64,000 nucleotides of DNA from Paracoccus sediminicola (GTDB lineage: Bacteria > Pseudomonadota > Alphaproteobacteria > Rhodobacterales > Rhodobacteraceae): contig NZ_CP115768.1 in the NCBI RefSeq assembly GCF_027912835.1, positions 1,674,001 through 1,738,000 of the forward strand. The letters are read 5' to 3'. A model generated the notes under the pieces. The model was not told the origin of the DNA, made no database searches, and saw nothing but the letters and a program-made list of their open reading frames with translations. Positions 1 through 8,730 of this stretch are shown in pieces (the first letter of the stretch is position 1; every line of letters begins with the position of its first letter). Both the position numbers and the translations under genes were made by a program.

Positions 1-130
1 GACGCTTCCGACGCATCCGCGTGCCGCGGGCGCCGAGCTTCCCGACACCGCGACCGACGATGACGATGCAGAGGACGAACGGCCAAAACCCTTTGCCGGG
101 CTGGCCGAGATGATGAAAAAAAACGACTAG
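1..130 (+). CDS. C-terminal end of an unidentified protein (partial)
   Basis: The open frame enters from the left edge and stops with TAG at 128-130. Only about 42 residues are visible: a hydrophilic Asp/Glu-rich stretch followed by [14 protein letters not shown]. The length of the whole protein and its family cannot be judged. Its stop codon lies inside the palindrome CTAG at 127-130, which also supplies the stop of rnhA on the other strand, so the two genes meet tail to tail with no spacer. Codon use matches the neighbours, so I take it as a real gene end. Confidence 0.55.
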   Translation, partial: TLPTHPRAAGAELPDTATDDDDAEDERPKPFAGLAEMMKKND

Positions 131-609
131 CCCGACGCCGCGTCACCGGCGCTTTCGCGCGGTTTGAAAGGCTTCATCCCGGCGCGCGCCAGCTCGTCGG
201 CGCGTTCGTTCTCGGCATGGCCGGCATGGCCCTTGATCCATTCCCAGCGGACCCGATGCCGTGTCTGCGCGGCATCCAGCCTCTGCCACAGATCGACATT
301 CTTCACCGGCTTCTTCGCGGCCGTCTTCCAGCCGTTCTTCTTCCAGCCGTGGATCCAGCCGGTCACGCCGTTCTTCACATAGGCCGAATCGGTGGTGATG
401 GTGATGTCCGATGGCCTTGTCAGCGCCTCGAGCGCGGCGATCGCGGCCATCAGCTCCATCCGGTTATTGGTGGTGTCCGGCTCGCCGCCCTTAAGCTCGC
501 GCTCTTTCACCACCTCGTCGCCGCGCATTGCGCGCATCAGCACGCCCCAGCCTCCGGGGCCGGGATTGCCCGAACAGGCGCCGTCGGTCCAGGCATAGAG
601 ATCAGACAT
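127..609 (-). CDS. rnhA: Ribonuclease HI
   Basis: RNase HI cuts the RNA strand of RNA-DNA hybrids in the cytoplasm, removing primers and R-loops. The 160-residue length is normal. The carboxylate set is complete: D9 in [14 protein letters not shown]52 in MELMA, D74 in TDSAYV and D138 in NERADELA. The catalytic loop histidine is H128 in KGHAGH. The basic tryptophan-rich handle ([17 protein letters not shown], about 88-104) is present, as in E. coli RNase HI. It overlaps the upstream DUF3429 gene by 8 nt, so the two are probably cotranscribed. Confidence 0.97.
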   Translation of the reverse strand: MSDLYAWTDGACSGNPGPGGWGVLMRAMRGDEVVKERELKGGEPDTTNNRMELMAAIAALEALTRPSDITITTDSAYVKNGVTGWIHGWKKNGWKTAAKKPVKNVDLWQRLDAAQTRHRVRWEWIKGHAGHAENERADELARAGMKPFKPRESAGDAASG

Positions 610-1036
610 GCAGCAGCACCACGATCAGCGCCGCAATGACGATGCCGCTCAGCAGCAGGCGCAGCCGCATCCACCAGCGGGGCGCGAGCCCCCAGGACCA
701 GAACAGCGCGTCGATCAGCAACAGCGCGGCAAAGCCTGCCATCAGGGACCAGATCACTTCCGCCGGGTCCGCCCAAGCGGTGAACAGCACCCAGAGCGCC
801 GGGATCACCGACAGCACATAGCCCACCATCGCCCGCGCGCCACTGGCCTTGGCGGCGAATCCCCAGATGACGCCCGACATGAAGGACAGGATGATCTGGC
901 CATAGATGATCGCCACCGAAACCGGCGCGGGCGAGAAGGGCACGAGCCGCGTCCCCAGCCACAACGAAAGCGCCGCGCCGAGAAAGGGCAGCGTGCCGGC
1001 AAGGCCGAGAATCAGGGGGATGGCGGGAATTTGCAT
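602..1036 (-). CDS. DUF3429 family membrane protein
   Basis: A 144-residue, strongly hydrophobic protein with about five membrane helices and short polar loops. The length and pattern, including an N-terminal [15 protein letters not shown] helix and a GVIWGFA segment, match the DUF3429 family, whose function is unknown. A ribosome binding site AGGAGA precedes the ATG. It lies between the glutathione transferase region and rnhA on the same strand and overlaps rnhA by 8 nt. Inner-membrane location is inferred from the hydropathy. Confidence 0.8.
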   Translation of the reverse strand: MQIPAIPLILGLAGTLPFLGAALSLWLGTRLVPFSPAPVSVAIIYGQIILSFMSGVIWGFAAKASGARAMVGYVLSVIPALWVLFTAWADPAEVIWSLMAGFAALLLIDALFWSWGLAPRWWMRLRLLLSGIVIAALIVVLLHV

Positions 1037-1055
1037 CGGCTCGGTCTCCTACGGC

Positions 1056-1115
1056 TCAGCCCCGCGCCGCGGCGCGGCAGGTGAAGGAGGCGGTCAGCAG
1101 ATCGTCCCGGCTCAT
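1056..1115 (-). CDS. Possible 19-residue peptide coupled to the glutathione transferase gene
   Basis: The ATG overlaps the stop codon of the upstream glutathione transferase gene as ATGA, and the frame runs 19 codons to a TGA at 1056-1058, just ahead of the ribosome binding site of the DUF3429 gene. The peptide would be MSRDDLLTASFTCRAAARG. AAGGGG lies about 9 nt upstream of the ATG. It could be a real small protein, the decayed start of a lost gene, or chance. There is no family evidence. Confidence 0.25.
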   Translation of the reverse strand: MSRDDLLTASFTCRAAARG

Positions 1116-1717
1116 GCGGCAAGCCCCTTATAACCCGGCAGCGCGGCGACGCGCGCAATCCAGCGATTGATGCCGGGAAACCGCGCCATGTCAAACCCGC
1201 CCTTGCTTCCTGCGCTATGGGTGTAGCCGTAAAGACAGAGATCGGCGAGGCTCACCGCATCGCCCGCCAGCCAGTCATGCGCCGAAAGCCGGTCCTCCAT
1301 GACCTGCAACAGCGCGTGGCCTCGCTCCAGCAACTCGGCCATCCGTTCGGGCGTGGCCAGATGGCGGCGGTTCTTATAGCTTTGCAACGCGGCACGCACG
1401 GCGATGACACCCTCATGCGCGTTCTGTTCCCAGAACATCCAGCCCAGCATCTGGGCACGGGCAAACCCATCCTCGGGCATGAACGCGCTTCCCTCACCCA
1501 GATAGCAGAGGATCGCATTCGATTCGGGCAACAGCCGCCCGCCCTCCAGCTCCAGCACCGGAGCCTTGCCAAAGGGCAGCCGCCCCTGCGCCTTCGCCTC
1601 GAGGATCTCGGTCGAGCTGTCCTCGACATCGACGATCTCGATCTCGCGGCCCAGCAACGAGAGCAACAGCCGCACCTTGTAGGAATTGCCGGAGGACGGC
1701 ATCGAATAGAGTTTCAT
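1112..1717 (-). CDS. Glutathione S-transferase family protein
   Basis: Cytosolic GST-fold protein of 201 residues. It begins MKLYSMPSSGNSYKVRLLL, the thioredoxin-like N domain in which the Ser/Asn near residue 10 is the expected glutathione-activating site. LLPESNAILCYL in the first 80 residues matches the glutathione-binding PES(N/D) signature, and a helical C-domain follows. The substrate cannot be told. I chose the ATG at 1717 rather than the in-frame TTG at 1735 because AGGA stands at good spacing before it. That binding site lies in the tail of a repeat element (1720-1773). Confidence 0.9.
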   Translation of the reverse strand: MKLYSMPSSGNSYKVRLLLSLLGREIEIVDVEDSSTEILEAKAQGRLPFGKAPVLELEGGRLLPESNAILCYLGEGSAFMPEDGFARAQMLGWMFWEQNAHEGVIAVRAALQSYKNRRHLATPERMAELLERGHALLQVMEDRLSAHDWLAGDAVSLADLCLYGYTHSAGSKGGFDMARFPGINRWIARVAALPGYKGLAA

Positions 1718-1719
1718 CG

Positions 1720-1773
1720 CTTCATCCTGACGCAAATATCCTCTGGGGGCTCCGGGGGGCGACGCGCCCCCGG
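1720..1773 (-). repeat. Terminator-like intergenic repeat, copy A
   Basis: Read on the minus strand, this has a GC hairpin (CCGGGGGCG against CGCCCCCCGG, 1752-1773), a C-rich spacer, then GGATATTTGCGTCAGGATGAAG. The same order recurs at 27861-27912, 32420-32465 and, diverged, at 41045-41103. It follows the ispH stop codon, and its tail carries the likely ribosome binding site of the glutathione transferase gene. Confidence 0.75.
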
Positions 1774-1782
1774 TCCGGCGGC

Positions 1783-2739
1783 TCAGCCAGGTTGACGCAG
1801 AATGCGGGGCACCTTGAATTCGACATTTTCCTGCGCGGTTTCAACGATCTGCACGTCGACATCGAAGCGGTCGCGGAAGGCGTCGATCACCTCGTTCACC
1901 AGCACTTCCGGCGCGCTCGCCCCGGCGGTGACGCCGACCGAGCGGACCCCTTCCATCGCCCGCCAGTCGATCTGGTCGGCGCGCATGACCAGCTGGGCAT
2001 AGTCGCAGCCCGCCGCCTTTCCGACTTCGACCAGACGGCGCGAGTTGGACGAGTTCGGCGCCCCGATCACCAACAGCGCGTCGATCCTGGGCGCGACTTC
2101 CTTGACCGCCGCCTGACGGTTGGTGGTGGCATAGCAGATGTCTTCCTTGGCCGGCCCGATGATCGAGGGGAACCGCGCCTGAAGCGCCCGGACGATGGCC
2201 GCGGTGTCATCGACCGAAAGCGTGGTCTGGGTGATGAAAGCCAGCCGCTCGGGATCGCGCGGTTCGATCCCGGCCACGTCCTCGACGGTTTCGACCAGCA
2301 GAACCTCGCCGGGCGGCAACTGGCCCATCGTACCAAGCACCTCGGGGTGGCCGGCATGGCCGATCATCACCATTTGCAGCCCGTCGGCATGGTGGCGCTC
2401 GGCCTCGACATGGACCTTGCTGACCAGCGGACAGGTCGCATCGACATAGATCATCTCGCGCCGCTGCGCCTCGGCTGGGACGGCCTTCGGCACGCCATGA
2501 GCCGAAAAGATGACCGGGCGGTCATCGGGGCATTCATCCAGCTCTTCGACAAAGACCGCGCCCTTCTCGCGCAGGCTGTCGACCACGAATTTGTTATGCA
2601 CGATTTCGTGACGCACATAGACCGGCGCGCCCCATTTCTGCAGCGCCATCTCGACGATCTTGATCGCCCGGTCCACACCGGCGCAAAAGCCGCGAGGCGC
2701 GGCAAGATAGAGGGTCAGGGGGGGAAGCGCGTTGTCCAT
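1783..2739 (-). CDS. ispH: 4-hydroxy-3-methylbut-2-enyl diphosphate reductase
   Basis: IspH makes IPP and DMAPP from HMBPP, the last step of the MEP isoprenoid pathway, using a [4Fe-4S] cluster. All three cluster cysteines are present: C19 in RGFCAGV, C103 in DATCPLV and C202 in [10 protein letters not shown]. The substrate residues H48, H81 and the catalytic E133 (GHPEV) are also there, and 318 residues is normal. It ends just before repeat copy A and is divergent from the sugar dehydrogenase gene across a 96-bp gap. Confidence 0.98.
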   Translation of the reverse strand: MDNALPPLTLYLAAPRGFCAGVDRAIKIVEMALQKWGAPVYVRHEIVHNKFVVDSLREKGAVFVEELDECPDDRPVIFSAHGVPKAVPAEAQRREMIYVDATCPLVSKVHVEAERHHADGLQMVMIGHAGHPEVLGTMGQLPPGEVLLVETVEDVAGIEPRDPERLAFITQTTLSVDDTAAIVRALQARFPSIIGPAKEDICYATTNRQAAVKEVAPRIDALLVIGAPNSSNSRRLVEVGKAAGCDYAQLVMRADQIDWRAMEGVRSVGVTAGASAPEVLVNEVIDAFRDRFDVDVQIVETAQENVEFKVPRILRQPG

Positions 2740-2835
2740 AGGCGGGACGTAACCTGCCGACGCGGGAAAATCCAGTGGACCCGTAGCGCGGGCCCTGCGT
2801 TGTGATCAGGAACGCCAACGAAAAGGAGTTGTGAC

Positions 2836-4017
2836 GTGACCCATCCAATCCTCACCACCGCCACCGCTGTTCTGATCGCCAGCGGCGCCTCTGCCGCGCC
2901 CTGGCCACAGGGCGAGCCGAACACCGATTTCCAGCCCGCCTTCCCCGAGCAGACGCGGGCCGAGGCGATGGACAGCGGCATCACCCTGAAATCCGAACCT
3001 GTCGTGCAGGGTCTCGTCCATCCCTGGGCGGTCGAGCTGCTGCCCGATGGCGGCGCATTGATCACCGAACGGCCCGGGCGGCTGAAATATTATACCGGCA
3101 GCGAGGTGCATGACGTCACGGGCATCCCGGAGGTTTCGGCCGGCGGCCAGGGCGGTCTTCTGGACGTGGCGCTCTCGCCGGATTTCGCGGATAACCGTGT
3201 TATTTTCCTCAGCTATGCTGAACCGCGCGATGGCGGCAATGGCACCTCGGTCGCGCGCATGGTGCTGGCCGAGGACGGCATGTCGGTCAGCGATGTGCAG
3301 GTGATTTTCCGCCAGACACCGACCTATGACGGCGACAAGCATTTTGGCAGTCGCATCGTGCCGGCGCCCGACGGGACGCTGTTCATCACCCTTGGCGAGC
3401 GTTCCGACGTGCCGATCCGCGACACGGCGCAGGATATGCAGAACCATCTGGGCAAGCTGATCCGCATCACGCCGGACGGGAATATTCCCTCGGATAACCC
3501 CTATTCCGACGGACAGCAGGCGCTGCCCGAGATCTATGCCAGCGGGCTGCGCAACGTGCAGGCGGCGACGCTGGACGGCAACGGCGAGCTTTGGACCATC
3601 GAGCATGGCCCGCTTGGCGGCGACGAGGTCAACAAGCCGCAATCGGGTGAGAATTACGGCTGGCCCACCGTCTCTTACGGCTATAATTACGACGGCACGC
3701 GGGTCGGCAGCGGCGAGTCCTCGAAAGAGGGCTTCGCCGAGCCGATCTATTACTGGGACCCGGTGATCGCGCCGTCGGGGGCCGAATTCTATCAGGGCAA
3801 TCTGTTCAGCGGCTGGCAGGGCGATCTGCTGATCGGGGCAATGAACCCGCCTGCCTTGGTACGGCTGACCATCGAGGGCGACCGCGTTACCGGGGAAGAA
3901 CGTTTCGAACCCGGCATCGGCCGCATCCGCGACGTACAGGAAGCACCGGACGGCACGCTGTGGGTGGTGACGGACGAAGATGATGGCGGGCTTTACCGCC
4001 TGTCGCCCGAAGGCTGA
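2836..4017 (+). CDS. PQQ-dependent sugar dehydrogenase, periplasmic
   Basis: Soluble six-bladed beta-propeller of the aldose sugar dehydrogenase (Gdh/YliI) family, which oxidises sugars with PQQ in the periplasm. A signal peptide covers about residues 1-20, with cleavage near ASA. Family marks are HPWAVELLPDG (62-72), ITERPGRL, the catalytic-type histidine in KHFGSRIV (H169), ASGLRN (235-240) and GENYGWP (271-277). Translation starts at GTG 2836, since AAGGAG lies 8 nt upstream. No PQQ synthesis gene is in view, so the cofactor source is unknown. Confidence 0.92.
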   Translation: MTHPILTTATAVLIASGASAAPWPQGEPNTDFQPAFPEQTRAEAMDSGITLKSEPVVQGLVHPWAVELLPDGGALITERPGRLKYYTGSEVHDVTGIPEVSAGGQGGLLDVALSPDFADNRVIFLSYAEPRDGGNGTSVARMVLAEDGMSVSDVQVIFRQTPTYDGDKHFGSRIVPAPDGTLFITLGERSDVPIRDTAQDMQNHLGKLIRITPDGNIPSDNPYSDGQQALPEIYASGLRNVQAATLDGNGELWTIEHGPLGGDEVNKPQSGENYGWPTVSYGYNYDGTRVGSGESSKEGFAEPIYYWDPVIAPSGAEFYQGNLFSGWQGDLLIGAMNPPALVRLTIEGDRVTGEERFEPGIGRIRDVQEAPDGTLWVVTDEDDGGLYRLSPEG

Positions 4018-4024
4018 ACACGAA

Positions 4025-4047
4025 GGGGCCGGCCCGCATCCGGCCCC
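4025..4047. terminator. Hairpin between convergent genes
   Basis: A perfect 8-bp stem GGGGCCGG/CCGGCCCC with a 7-nt loop lies 8 nt after the sugar dehydrogenase stop and 25 nt before the NYN gene stop on the other strand. There is no clear T tract, so it is a plausible but unproven two-way terminator. Confidence 0.5.
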
Positions 4048-4071
4048 TGAAACGCCGATTTCTGTGCGTTC

Positions 4072-4638
4072 TCAGGTTTCTACGGTCTGCTCCTCGCGCG
4101 GCGCATATTCGCGCGGAGGTCGGCCGATCACCTCGCGCAGCGCATCCAGCTCGATGAAATTATCGGCCTGACGGCGAAGCTCGTCGGCGATCATGGGCGG
4201 CTGGCTGCGCGTGGTCGACACCACCGACACCCGCACCCCCTGACGCTGCAACGCATCGACGAGCGGGCGGAAATCCCCGTCGCCCGAGAACAGCACGGCG
4301 TGATCCAACCGCGGCGCGAGTTCCATCGCGTCCACGGTCAGCTCGATATCCATGTTGCCCTTGATCTTCCGGCGCCCGACGGCATCGGTGTATTCCTTTG
4401 CGGCCTTCGTCACGAGGGCGAAGCCGTTATATTGCAGCCAGTCGACAAGCGGACGGATGGGAGAATATTCTTCATTCTCCAGCAACGCGGTGTAGTAATA
4501 AGCGCGAAGCAGCTTTCCGCGGCGCTCAAATTCCTGCCGTAACAGCTTGTAATCAATGTCAAACCCGAGGGACTTGGCGGCGGCGTAAAGATTAGCACCA
4601 TCAATGAACAGCGCCAGCCGATCGTCTTTATAGAACAC
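4072..4638 (-). CDS. NYN-domain (LabA/DUF88) family putative RNase
   Basis: NYN proteins share the PIN-like nuclease fold and usually act on RNA. The 188-residue protein has the expected acidic residues: D13 in ALFIDGANL, D97 in GNMDIELTVDAM, and D120 and D122 in FSGDGDF. I place the start at GTG 4638, giving VFYKDDRLALFIDG, because GAGGAGA lies 5 nt upstream. A frame open to TTG 4686 has no such site, and family members begin FYK. It is divergent from folK. The substrate is not known. Confidence 0.88.
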   Translation of the reverse strand: MFYKDDRLALFIDGANLYAAAKSLGFDIDYKLLRQEFERRGKLLRAYYYTALLENEEYSPIRPLVDWLQYNGFALVTKAAKEYTDAVGRRKIKGNMDIELTVDAMELAPRLDHAVLFSGDGDFRPLVDALQRQGVRVSVVSTTRSQPPMIADELRRQADNFIELDALREVIGRPPREYAPREEQTVET

Positions 4639-4713
4639 GTAATCTCCTCGACACGCCTCTTGCGGTGCGTCAAATGATAATTGCAACTGCTGGAAACGAC
4701 AGTCGAAACCAGA

Positions 4714-5286
4714 ATGCCGACCAAATTATCGCTCATCGCTCTTGGGGCAAACTTGTCTTCTTTGGCAGGTTCGCCGGAGCAGACAATTCGATTCGCCATT
4801 AGGTTGATATCGGCCATTGACGGCGTCCAGCTTAAATCCGTCTCACGTTTTTACAGGACCCCTGCCTTTCCGGCCGGTAGCGGTCCGGAATTTGTCAATT
4901 GTTGCGCTGGCTTACAGAGCTGCATCGATCCTGCCGATTTGCTGGAAAATCTTCATTCGATCGAGGCGCGGCTTGGCCGGACGCGGGAAAACGGGCGTTG
5001 GAGCGCGCGTGGAATCGATCTCGATTTGCTCGCGAGAGGCGAAATGGTAACTCCTGACACACAGACATTTGACAAATGGAGGCGTCTTTCGCCCGAGCGA
5101 CAGCGGGTTGAAACGCCGGATCGGATGATCCTGCCGCATCCGCGCATTCAGGATCGCGGTTTCGTGCTGGTCCCGCTGGCCGATATCGCGCCCGGCTGGC
5201 GGCATCCGCGCAGCGGGCTGACGGTGCGACAGATGCTGGCCGCCCTGCCCGCCGCTGCACGCGCCGAAATCCGGGCTTTTGCTTGA
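4714..5286 (+). CDS. folK: 2-amino-4-hydroxy-6-hydroxymethyldihydropteridine diphosphokinase
   Basis: HPPK transfers pyrophosphate from ATP to the pterin in folate synthesis. The 190-residue form starting MPTKLSLIALGANL carries the family marks: GANL at 11-14, FYRTPAF, GPEFVNCCAG, and the magnesium and ATP loop RENGRWSARGIDLDLL with R95, W96, D102 and D104. The C-terminal ILPHPRIQDRGFVLVPLADI is also typical. No strong ribosome binding site is seen before ATG 4714, and an in-frame TTG lies at 4681, so the start is the least certain point. Confidence 0.95.
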   Translation: MPTKLSLIALGANLSSLAGSPEQTIRFAIRLISAIDGVQLKSVSRFYRTPAFPAGSGPEFVNCCAGLQSCIDPADLLENLHSIEARLGRTRENGRWSARGIDLDLLARGEMVTPDTQTFDKWRRLSPERQRVETPDRMILPHPRIQDRGFVLVPLADIAPGWRHPRSGLTVRQMLAALPAAARAEIRAFA

Positions 5287-5354
5287 CATTGGTGGCCCTT
5301 CTGATCACAAAGCGTTTTCCGCCTCTGTAACTGATTCGAACCGATAGGTGATTC

Positions 5355-5711
5355 ATGGCTCGCGTGACCGTCGAAGACTGCGTTGACAAGGTTCCAAACC
5401 GCTTCGACCTGGTGATGCTCTCGGCCCATCGCGCCCGCGAGATCGCAACCGGCAGCCCGCTCACCGTCGAGCGTGACAACGACAAGAACCCCGTCGTCGC
5501 CCTGCGCGAAATCGCGGATGAAACCCAGCAGGTCGACGAGCTGCGAGAGCGCATGATCGAGGGCAATCAGACCCAGATCGAGGTTGACGAGCCCGAAGAG
5601 GATGCGATGGCGCTGATCCTCGGGGCCGAGGTCGAGCGTCCCAAGCCCGCCGACGAAGAATCCGAAGAAAAGATGCTGCGGATGATGCTGGAAGCGAACG
5701 AGCGCGGCTGA
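5355..5711 (+). CDS. rpoZ: RNA polymerase omega subunit
   Basis: Omega (118 residues) helps fold and stabilise the beta-prime subunit, and in many proteobacteria it forms part of a ppGpp binding site. The N-terminal [20 protein letters not shown], then HRAREIATG and [10 protein letters not shown], are diagnostic. An acidic C-terminal tail follows, as in other alphaproteobacteria. It stands 18 nt ahead of rsh, the common rpoZ-rsh pairing that links the polymerase subunit to alarmone metabolism. Confidence 0.97.
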   Translation: MARVTVEDCVDKVPNRFDLVMLSAHRAREIATGSPLTVERDNDKNPVVALREIADETQQVDELRERMIEGNQTQIEVDEPEEDAMALILGAEVERPKPADEESEEKMLRMMLEANERG

Positions 5712-5729
5712 CAGTAACGGGGTCTTCGA

Positions 5730-7856
5730 GTGGAAAAATTCGACGTCGAAGACCTTCTCGCGCTGATCCGCAACTATAATCCGCGCACCGACGAAGATCT
5801 GATCCGCCGGGCCTTCAGCTATGGTCAGCGGATGCATGATGGCCAGTTCCGTCATTCCGGCGAACCCTATTTCACCCATCCTGTTGCCGTCGCCGCCATT
5901 CTCACCGAGATGCGGCTCGACGATGCAACGCTGGTGACGGCGCTTCTGCACGACACGATCGAGGATACCCGTTCGACCTGGTCCGAGGTGGCCGAGAAAT
6001 TCGGCCGCGACATTGCCGATCTGGTCGATGGCGTCACCAAGCTGACCAATCTCCAGCTCTCGGGCAGCCACTCGAAGCAGGCCGAGAATTTTCGCAAGCT
6101 TTTCATGGCGATGACGCGCGATCTTCGCGTGATCCTGGTGAAACTGGCCGACCGTCTGCACAATATGCGCACGATCCGCGCCATGCGGCCCGAGAAACAG
6201 GCCAAAAAGGCGCGCGAGACGATGGATATCTATGCACCTCTCGCCGGGCGCATGGGGATGCAGTGGATGCGCGAGGAGCTGGAGGATCTGGCCTTCAAGG
6301 TCATCAATCCCGAGGCCCGCAATTCCATCATACGGCGCTTCCTGACGCTGCAGAAGGAATCCGGCGATGTGATCGCCAAGATCACCGCCGATATCCGCAC
6401 CGAGCTCGACCGCGAGGGGATCGAGGCCAATGTCTATGGCCGCGCCAAGCGCCCGTTCAGCGTCTGGCGCAAGATGCAGGAAAAGCAGCTCACCTTCTCG
6501 CGGCTGTCGGATATCTACGGCTTCCGGGTGATCGTCGGCACGGAAAGCGAATGCTACCGCGCGCTTGGCCTGATCCATCGTCGCTGGCGGGCAGTGCCGG
6601 GGCGGTTCAAGGATTATATCAGCCAGCCCAAGGCCAACGGCTATCGCTCGATCCATACCACGGTGACCGGGCGCGACGGCAAGCGGGTCGAGGTGCAGAT
6701 CCGCACCCGCCAGATGCATGAGGTGGCCGAGGCCGGGGTCGCCGCGCATTGGGCCTATCGCGACGGCGTGCGCTCGACCAACCCCTTTGCGGTCGACCCG
6801 GCCGAGTGGATCGCGCAGCTGAACGAACGGCTGGGTGGCGAGGATCACGACGAGTTTCTCGAACATGTGAAGCTCGAGATGTATTCCGACCAGGTCTTCA
6901 TCTTCACCCCCAAGGGCGATGTGATCCAGCTTCCCAAGGGGGCAACCCCGATCGACTTCGCCTATGCGATCCACACGCGGATCGGAAATTCCACGGTCGG
7001 CGCGAAGGTCGATGGCATCCGCGTGCCGCTCTGGACGCGGCTCAAGAACGGTCAGCTGGTCGAGATCATCACCGCCGCCGGCCAGCGCCCGCAGGCGGCG
7101 TGGCTGGAAATAGTGCAGACCGGGCGGGCGAAATCCGCCATCCGCCGCAGCCTGCGCGAGGAAGACCGCGCCCGGCTGATCCGGCTGGGGGCCGAGCTGG
7201 TGCGGATCAGCTTCGATCATCACGGGCGGCGCGTGACCGACAAGGCGCTGCGCACTGCCGCCTCTAAGCTGGCCCTGCCCGATGCGGATGAGCTTCTGGC
7301 CCGGATCGGCTGCGCGGAACTGTCGGCGCAGGAGGTTCTGGCCACGCTTTACCCCGAACTGGGCGAACGTAAGGAAACCGTCGATCCCAAGCGCCCTGTT
7401 GCAGGGCTGGAAGCGGATCAGTCCCTGAGCCGCGCGACCTGCTGCCAGCCCCTGCCGGGCGAGCGGATCGTCGGCATCACCTATCGCGGGCGCGGCGTCA
7501 TCATCCATTCCATCGACTGCCCGGTTCTGGCCGGTCTCGACAATGAGGAAGACCTGAAACGCTGGGTGGATCTGCAATGGCGCGAGGGGCGCCACCCGCC
7601 CGCCTATCCGGTCACGCTGACGGCCACGATCCGCCATGATGCCGGGGTCCTGGGACGGATCTGCACGCTGATCGGCAGCCAGGGCGCGAATATCTCGGAT
7701 CTGGTCTTCATAGACCGCAAGCCGGATTTCTACCGGCTCCAGATCGAGGTCGAGCTGCATGGCATGGATCAGCTTCACGCGCTGTTGACCGCGCTTGAGG
7801 CGGAATCGGACGTGGCGCAGGTGACGCGGCTGTTGCGCCCGGAACTTGCCCCATGA
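5730..7856 (+). CDS. rsh: Bifunctional (p)ppGpp synthetase/hydrolase
   Basis: A RelA/SpoT homologue of 708 residues that makes and degrades the alarmone (p)ppGpp. The HD hydrolase site is intact: H50 in YFTHPVAV, HDTIED at 74-79, and KLADRLHNMRTI. The synthetase domain has GRAKRPFSVWRK (R238, K240, S244, K248) and EAGVAAHW at 334-341. The RFKD motif (292-295) is the RxKD form of two-function enzymes. A TGS domain (about 389-450) and a C-terminal ACT domain (about 630-705) follow. The start is GTG 5730. It is the only long-type homologue visible here. Confidence 0.96.
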   Translation: MEKFDVEDLLALIRNYNPRTDEDLIRRAFSYGQRMHDGQFRHSGEPYFTHPVAVAAILTEMRLDDATLVTALLHDTIEDTRSTWSEVAEKFGRDIADLVDGVTKLTNLQLSGSHSKQAENFRKLFMAMTRDLRVILVKLADRLHNMRTIRAMRPEKQAKKARETMDIYAPLAGRMGMQWMREELEDLAFKVINPEARNSIIRRFLTLQKESGDVIAKITADIRTELDREGIEANVYGRAKRPFSVWRKMQEKQLTFSRLSDIYGFRVIVGTESECYRALGLIHRRWRAVPGRFKDYISQPKANGYRSIHTTVTGRDGKRVEVQIRTRQMHEVAEAGVAAHWAYRDGVRSTNPFAVDPAEWIAQLNERLGGEDHDEFLEHVKLEMYSDQVFIFTPKGDVIQLPKGATPIDFAYAIHTRIGNSTVGAKVDGIRVPLWTRLKNGQLVEIITAAGQRPQAAWLEIVQTGRAKSAIRRSLREEDRARLIRLGAELVRISFDHHGRRVTDKALRTAASKLALPDADELLARIGCAELSAQEVLATLYPELGERKETVDPKRPVAGLEADQSLSRATCCQPLPGERIVGITYRGRGVIIHSIDCPVLAGLDNEEDLKRWVDLQWREGRHPPAYPVTLTATIRHDAGVLGRICTLIGSQGANISDLVFIDRKPDFYRLQIEVELHGMDQLHALLTALEAESDVAQVTRLLRPELAP

Positions 7857-7897
7857 CCCCGCGTTTAGCCGGCTGACGAGCAGTCCACGGCAATAAG

Positions 7898-8593
7898 ATG
7901 TTCAAGCGCCGCAAGCCCCGCAGCTATTCGCAAATGGCGACCGAGATGATCTATCCGCGCGGCGGGTGGTGGCGGGCCGGGATCTATGTGCTGCACCGGC
8001 TGCGCCGCCTGCCGGATCAGCCGCATCGCATCGGCCGCGGCATGGCGGCGGGCGTTGCCGTATCCTTCACCCCACTATTCGGGTTCCATTTCCTGGCCGC
8101 GGCGGGGATCGCCTGGGCGCTTGGCGGAAATGTCCTGGCGGCGCTGCTGGCGACCTTTGTCGGCAACCCGATCACCTTTCCCTTCATCGCCTATAGCGCG
8201 ACCTGGCTCGGCCGCGAGCTTCTCGGCACCCGCGGCAACCTGTCGCCGCGCATGATTCTGAACGAATTCGCCGACGCCTCGACGCAGATCTGGAACAATA
8301 TCCATGCCATGTTCGGACCTGAGCGCGCGCATTGGGACCGGCTGCACAGTTTCTTCGACGATATCTTTCTGCCCTATCTGGTGGGCGGCACGATTCTTGG
8401 CATCCTCGCCGGGGTCGCCACCCATTACCTGACAGTGCCGGTGATCCGCGCCTATCACCGCCGCCGGGCGCGGGTTCTGGCAAAGCGGGTCGAGCGGATG
8501 CGTGACGCGGCCTCGTCCTCGGCGGCGGCATCTCATCGCGCCGGCCCTGCCCCCTTGCCGCCTCGCCCCGAACCGACCCGGCGCGACGAATAG
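7898..8593 (+). CDS. DUF2062 family membrane protein
   Basis: A 231-residue protein with the DUF2062 pattern: a basic N-terminus, RIGRGMAAGVAVSFTPLFGFH, ALLATFVGNP near residues 86-95 and three to four membrane helices. A Pro/Ala/Arg-rich tail follows from about residue 205. The family is linked to envelope biogenesis, but no activity is known. It starts 41 nt after rsh on the same strand and may be cotranscribed with it. Confidence 0.85.
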   Translation: MFKRRKPRSYSQMATEMIYPRGGWWRAGIYVLHRLRRLPDQPHRIGRGMAAGVAVSFTPLFGFHFLAAAGIAWALGGNVLAALLATFVGNPITFPFIAYSATWLGRELLGTRGNLSPRMILNEFADASTQIWNNIHAMFGPERAHWDRLHSFFDDIFLPYLVGGTILGILAGVATHYLTVPVIRAYHRRRARVLAKRVERMRDAASSSAAASHRAGPAPLPPRPEPTRRDE

Positions 8594-8596
8594 GGG

Positions 8597-8624
8597 TTTT
8601 CATCGCCGCAACCATTTGTATAGT
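8597..8624 (+). promoter_or_regulatory. Candidate promoter of the leuA leader
   Basis: A good -10 box TATAGT (8619-8624) has a weak TTTTCA at 8597-8602, 16 nt upstream. The predicted transcript start falls on or next to the leader ATG at 8632, so the leader peptide would be translated from a leaderless message. The -35 match is poor. Confidence 0.4.
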
Positions 8625-8631
8625 CACGGCT

Positions 8632-8730
8632 ATGACCCGGATGCGACATAACGCCCCCAGCCGTGACGCGCAGAATGGCGCGCGTTTCGCCGTGAACCTC
8701 CGCGGTCTGCTGCTTCTTACGCTGCGCTGA
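8632..8730 (+). CDS. Leucine-rich leader peptide of leuA
   Basis: A 32-codon frame starting MTRMRHNAPSRDAQ and ending GLLLLTLR, with four leucine codons in a row (CTG CTG CTT CTT, 8707-8718) and a fifth close behind. The stop codon TGA 8728-8730 falls inside the 5' arm of a strong hairpin. This is the layout of amino-acid attenuation: ribosome stalling at the leucine codons would change RNA folding ahead of leuA, 72 nt downstream. Attenuation of leu genes by such leaders is known in proteobacteria. This copy is recognised from sequence only. Confidence 0.75.
   Translation: MTRMRHNAPSRDAQNGARFAVNLRGLLLLTLR

Noticed and set aside
5148-7778. Open frame of about 876 codons on the minus strand opposite rsh
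   Set aside because: It mirrors the GC-rich third-base pattern of rsh, has an Arg/His/Gly-rich composition, no family motif and no ribosome binding site, and spans three real genes.
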